Shown one piece after another: positions 4,290-5,492 of a stretch of DNA of 5,492 nt. Where the stretch lies: NCBI GenBank assembly GCA_030610325.1, contig JAUWRZ010000167.1:1-5492 (forward strand), read 5' to 3'. This DNA is from Sulfurimonadaceae bacterium (GTDB taxonomy: Bacteria; Campylobacterota; Campylobacteria; Campylobacterales; Sulfurimonadaceae). The translations under genes were made by a program, and so were the position numbers. Below the pieces are notes generated by a model. The model was not told where the DNA came from and did not search any database. It was given only the letters and a program-made list of their open reading frames with translations. The first letter of the stretch is position 1; the number at the start of each line of letters is the position of its first letter.

Positions 4290-5402
4290 TTATATTTTTT
4301 TCTGGGACAAACCGAATAAAGTTATGACCGCGTTGACACGGTAAAAAGAGAGGGGAGTCTTGATAAACCTATCTATCACAGACTTTCGTAAAAAACGTGG
4401 TATATATTTAGGGATAAATATATTCTTACCCACTAAATAGGCTTTGAACCGTCTTATCTGTCTTTTGCCTAATCGGTCATCACTCTCAAAGAGAGGAAAG
4501 TCATAGACAACATTTTTAATGTAAGGCTCTTGCTCGATATTATTGAAGTTTTTATAAGCACTATCGGTGTGCATCGTCAGGTCGATAAGTCTGCCTATCT
4601 GTCTTTTTAACTCTGTCTCCGTTGTCTTGTTAGGCAAGTCAATATCAGAGATATGGACTTTATAGATATTGTACATCTCAATAGCGATACTTTTATGTAT
4701 TTGTTTGGGTGTGGCATGCCCAATACGAAAGAACTCAAATAGGTCTTCAAAAAACTCTAGTCCATCTTGCTCGTCGTTTGAACGTTCAAAGTCTTTGATG
4801 GGATAGACTGTGAATAGTGCAAGATAAAGGTTTATGAACAGCGGGTCGTTCTTTTTTAAGTTGACGATATACTTGCGTAGCCGTGTCTCATTTTTGGCTG
4901 CACGTGTCGAGAGTTTGTCTTCGTTCTTTGCATCGAGCTTATCTAGATAGTGTTGGATGAGTGTGTCCAAAGAGGCGTTCTTATTACTCTCATAGTAAGC
5001 TATCTTTTTCTCATCAGCAGTGACTTGTTCTAGACGTTTGATAGCTTCTTGTGCAAGAGATATCTGACGTAGGATGTAATAGACACTTGGATACACCGGA
5101 TTACTTTTCTCTGCATCAAAGATGATGTTCGTCTCAAACCTGCTGAAATACTCAAGTGTCTCTGTGAAGTCATCATGATACTCTTTAGGGACATGAAGCT
5201 GATGTGCAGAATCTGACCAGCTATCTTTTATTTGTCGCTTTTCATCATCGGTGCTCTCTTTAACTGGACGATAGTACTTGTTCTGGAAAAGAAGATTTAT
5301 GAATTGCGGGTATATCAATCCAAATATGATGAGAAGTGGAAGCAAGAAAAATAATCTAATGGTTAGAGACTGTGAAAGAACTCGTTTCCCATACGCTCTC
5401 AT
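4290..5402 (-). CDS. Hypothetical 370-residue protein with one N-terminal membrane segment
   Basis: I do not recognise this family. The N-terminus is basic (MRAYGKRVLSQSLTIR), followed by a hydrophobic segment at about residues 16-38 (LFFLLPLLIIFGLIYPQFINLLF). It looks like a signal anchor with the N-terminus inside and the long C-terminal part in the periplasm. There is no lipobox or clear cleavage site. The rest is charged, largely helical and rich in Lys, Asp, Glu, Tyr and Phe, with a coiled-coil-like stretch near 115-175 and a basic, aromatic C-terminus (about 325-370). No nucleotide-binding Walker motif is seen, which argues against a Zot/pI ATPase. Start ATG 5402 has a weak AGG 5 bases upstream, and I see no convincing promoter in 5403-5492, so it may follow another gene beyond the window. 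It has the same direction as rep but is separated from it by 428 non-coding bases. A role in virion assembly, mating contact or superinfection/entry exclusion is possible but unsupported. Confidence 0.75.
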   Translation of the reverse strand: MRAYGKRVLSQSLTIRLFFLLPLLIIFGLIYPQFINLLFQNKYYRPVKESTDDEKRQIKDSWSDSAHQLHVPKEYHDDFTETLEYFSRFETNIIFDAEKSNPVYPSVYYILRQISLAQEAIKRLEQVTADEKKIAYYESNKNASLDTLIQHYLDKLDAKNEDKLSTRAAKNETRLRKYIVNLKKNDPLFINLYLALFTVYPIKDFERSNDEQDGLEFFEDLFEFFRIGHATPKQIHKSIAIEMYNIYKVHISDIDLPNKTTETELKRQIGRLIDLTMHTDSAYKNFNNIEQEPYIKNVVYDFPLFESDDRLGKRQIRRFKAYLVGKNIFIPKYIPRFLRKSVIDRFIKTPLSFYRVNAVITLFGLSQKKI

Positions 5403-5492
5403 TTAACCTACTGATCTGATCTTTCCATGATAAGACCAGTATCTCTTACCTATTTTGATATTTTTTGTTAAATAGGCCAGAAATAGCCATAA

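Noticed and set aside
5403..5492. Promoter for the 370-residue protein gene
   Set aside because: TTAACA with a 17-base spacer leads to TAAGAG, which is too poor a -10; other combinations are no better.

Overview
The window looks like part of a mobile genetic element from a moderately AT-rich bacterium. The tRNA-Asn sequence, protein style and codon use suggest Campylobacterota (Sulfurimonas, Sulfurovum or Sulfuricurvum-like). This host call is an impression and was not tested by a search. The core evidence for an element is a leftward cassette: a Rep_trans-family replication initiator or relaxase (2575-3861), a small excisionase-like helix-turn-helix protein (2235-2564) and a tyrosine recombinase (1244-2314). 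Directly beyond the integrase end lies the 3' part of a tRNA-Asn gene (1127-1171), which I read as the integration site.

Layout from left to right: (1) 1-597, plus strand, the 3' end of a larger gene whose product ends in a Gly/Ser/Pro-rich tail with a duplicated PKPPSGGYNS motif. (2) 594-968, minus strand, an unrecognised 124-residue protein that meets the first gene tail to tail and has a good sigma-70 promoter at 1031-1059. (3) 969-1243, non-coding: that promoter, inverted repeats, the tRNA-Asn fragment and a likely plus-strand terminator. (4) 1244-3861, the overlapping and probably co-translated rep, xis-like and int genes. (5) 3862-4289, a GC-rich non-coding stretch dense in inverted repeats, including a 10-bp G/C-run hairpin 35 bases before the rep start; it is the best candidate for a rolling-circle origin or transfer origin. 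(6) 4290-5402, minus strand, an unrecognised 370-residue protein with one N-terminal membrane segment.

The tRNA-Asn fragment keeps the anticodon loop through CCA but lacks a matching 5' half, and sequence on both sides looks element-like. This is what attP in a circular element, or the junction between tandem copies, would look like; a single chromosomal insertion would show an intact tRNA or clear host sequence on one side. In such an element the recombinase and HTH protein would integrate and excise it at tRNA-Asn, and the Rep_trans protein would nick an origin for rolling-circle replication or conjugative transfer. The window shows neither a Zot/pI ATPase nor a recognisable coupling or mating ATPase, so it does not decide between an integrative filamentous phage and a small integrative conjugative or mobilizable element.
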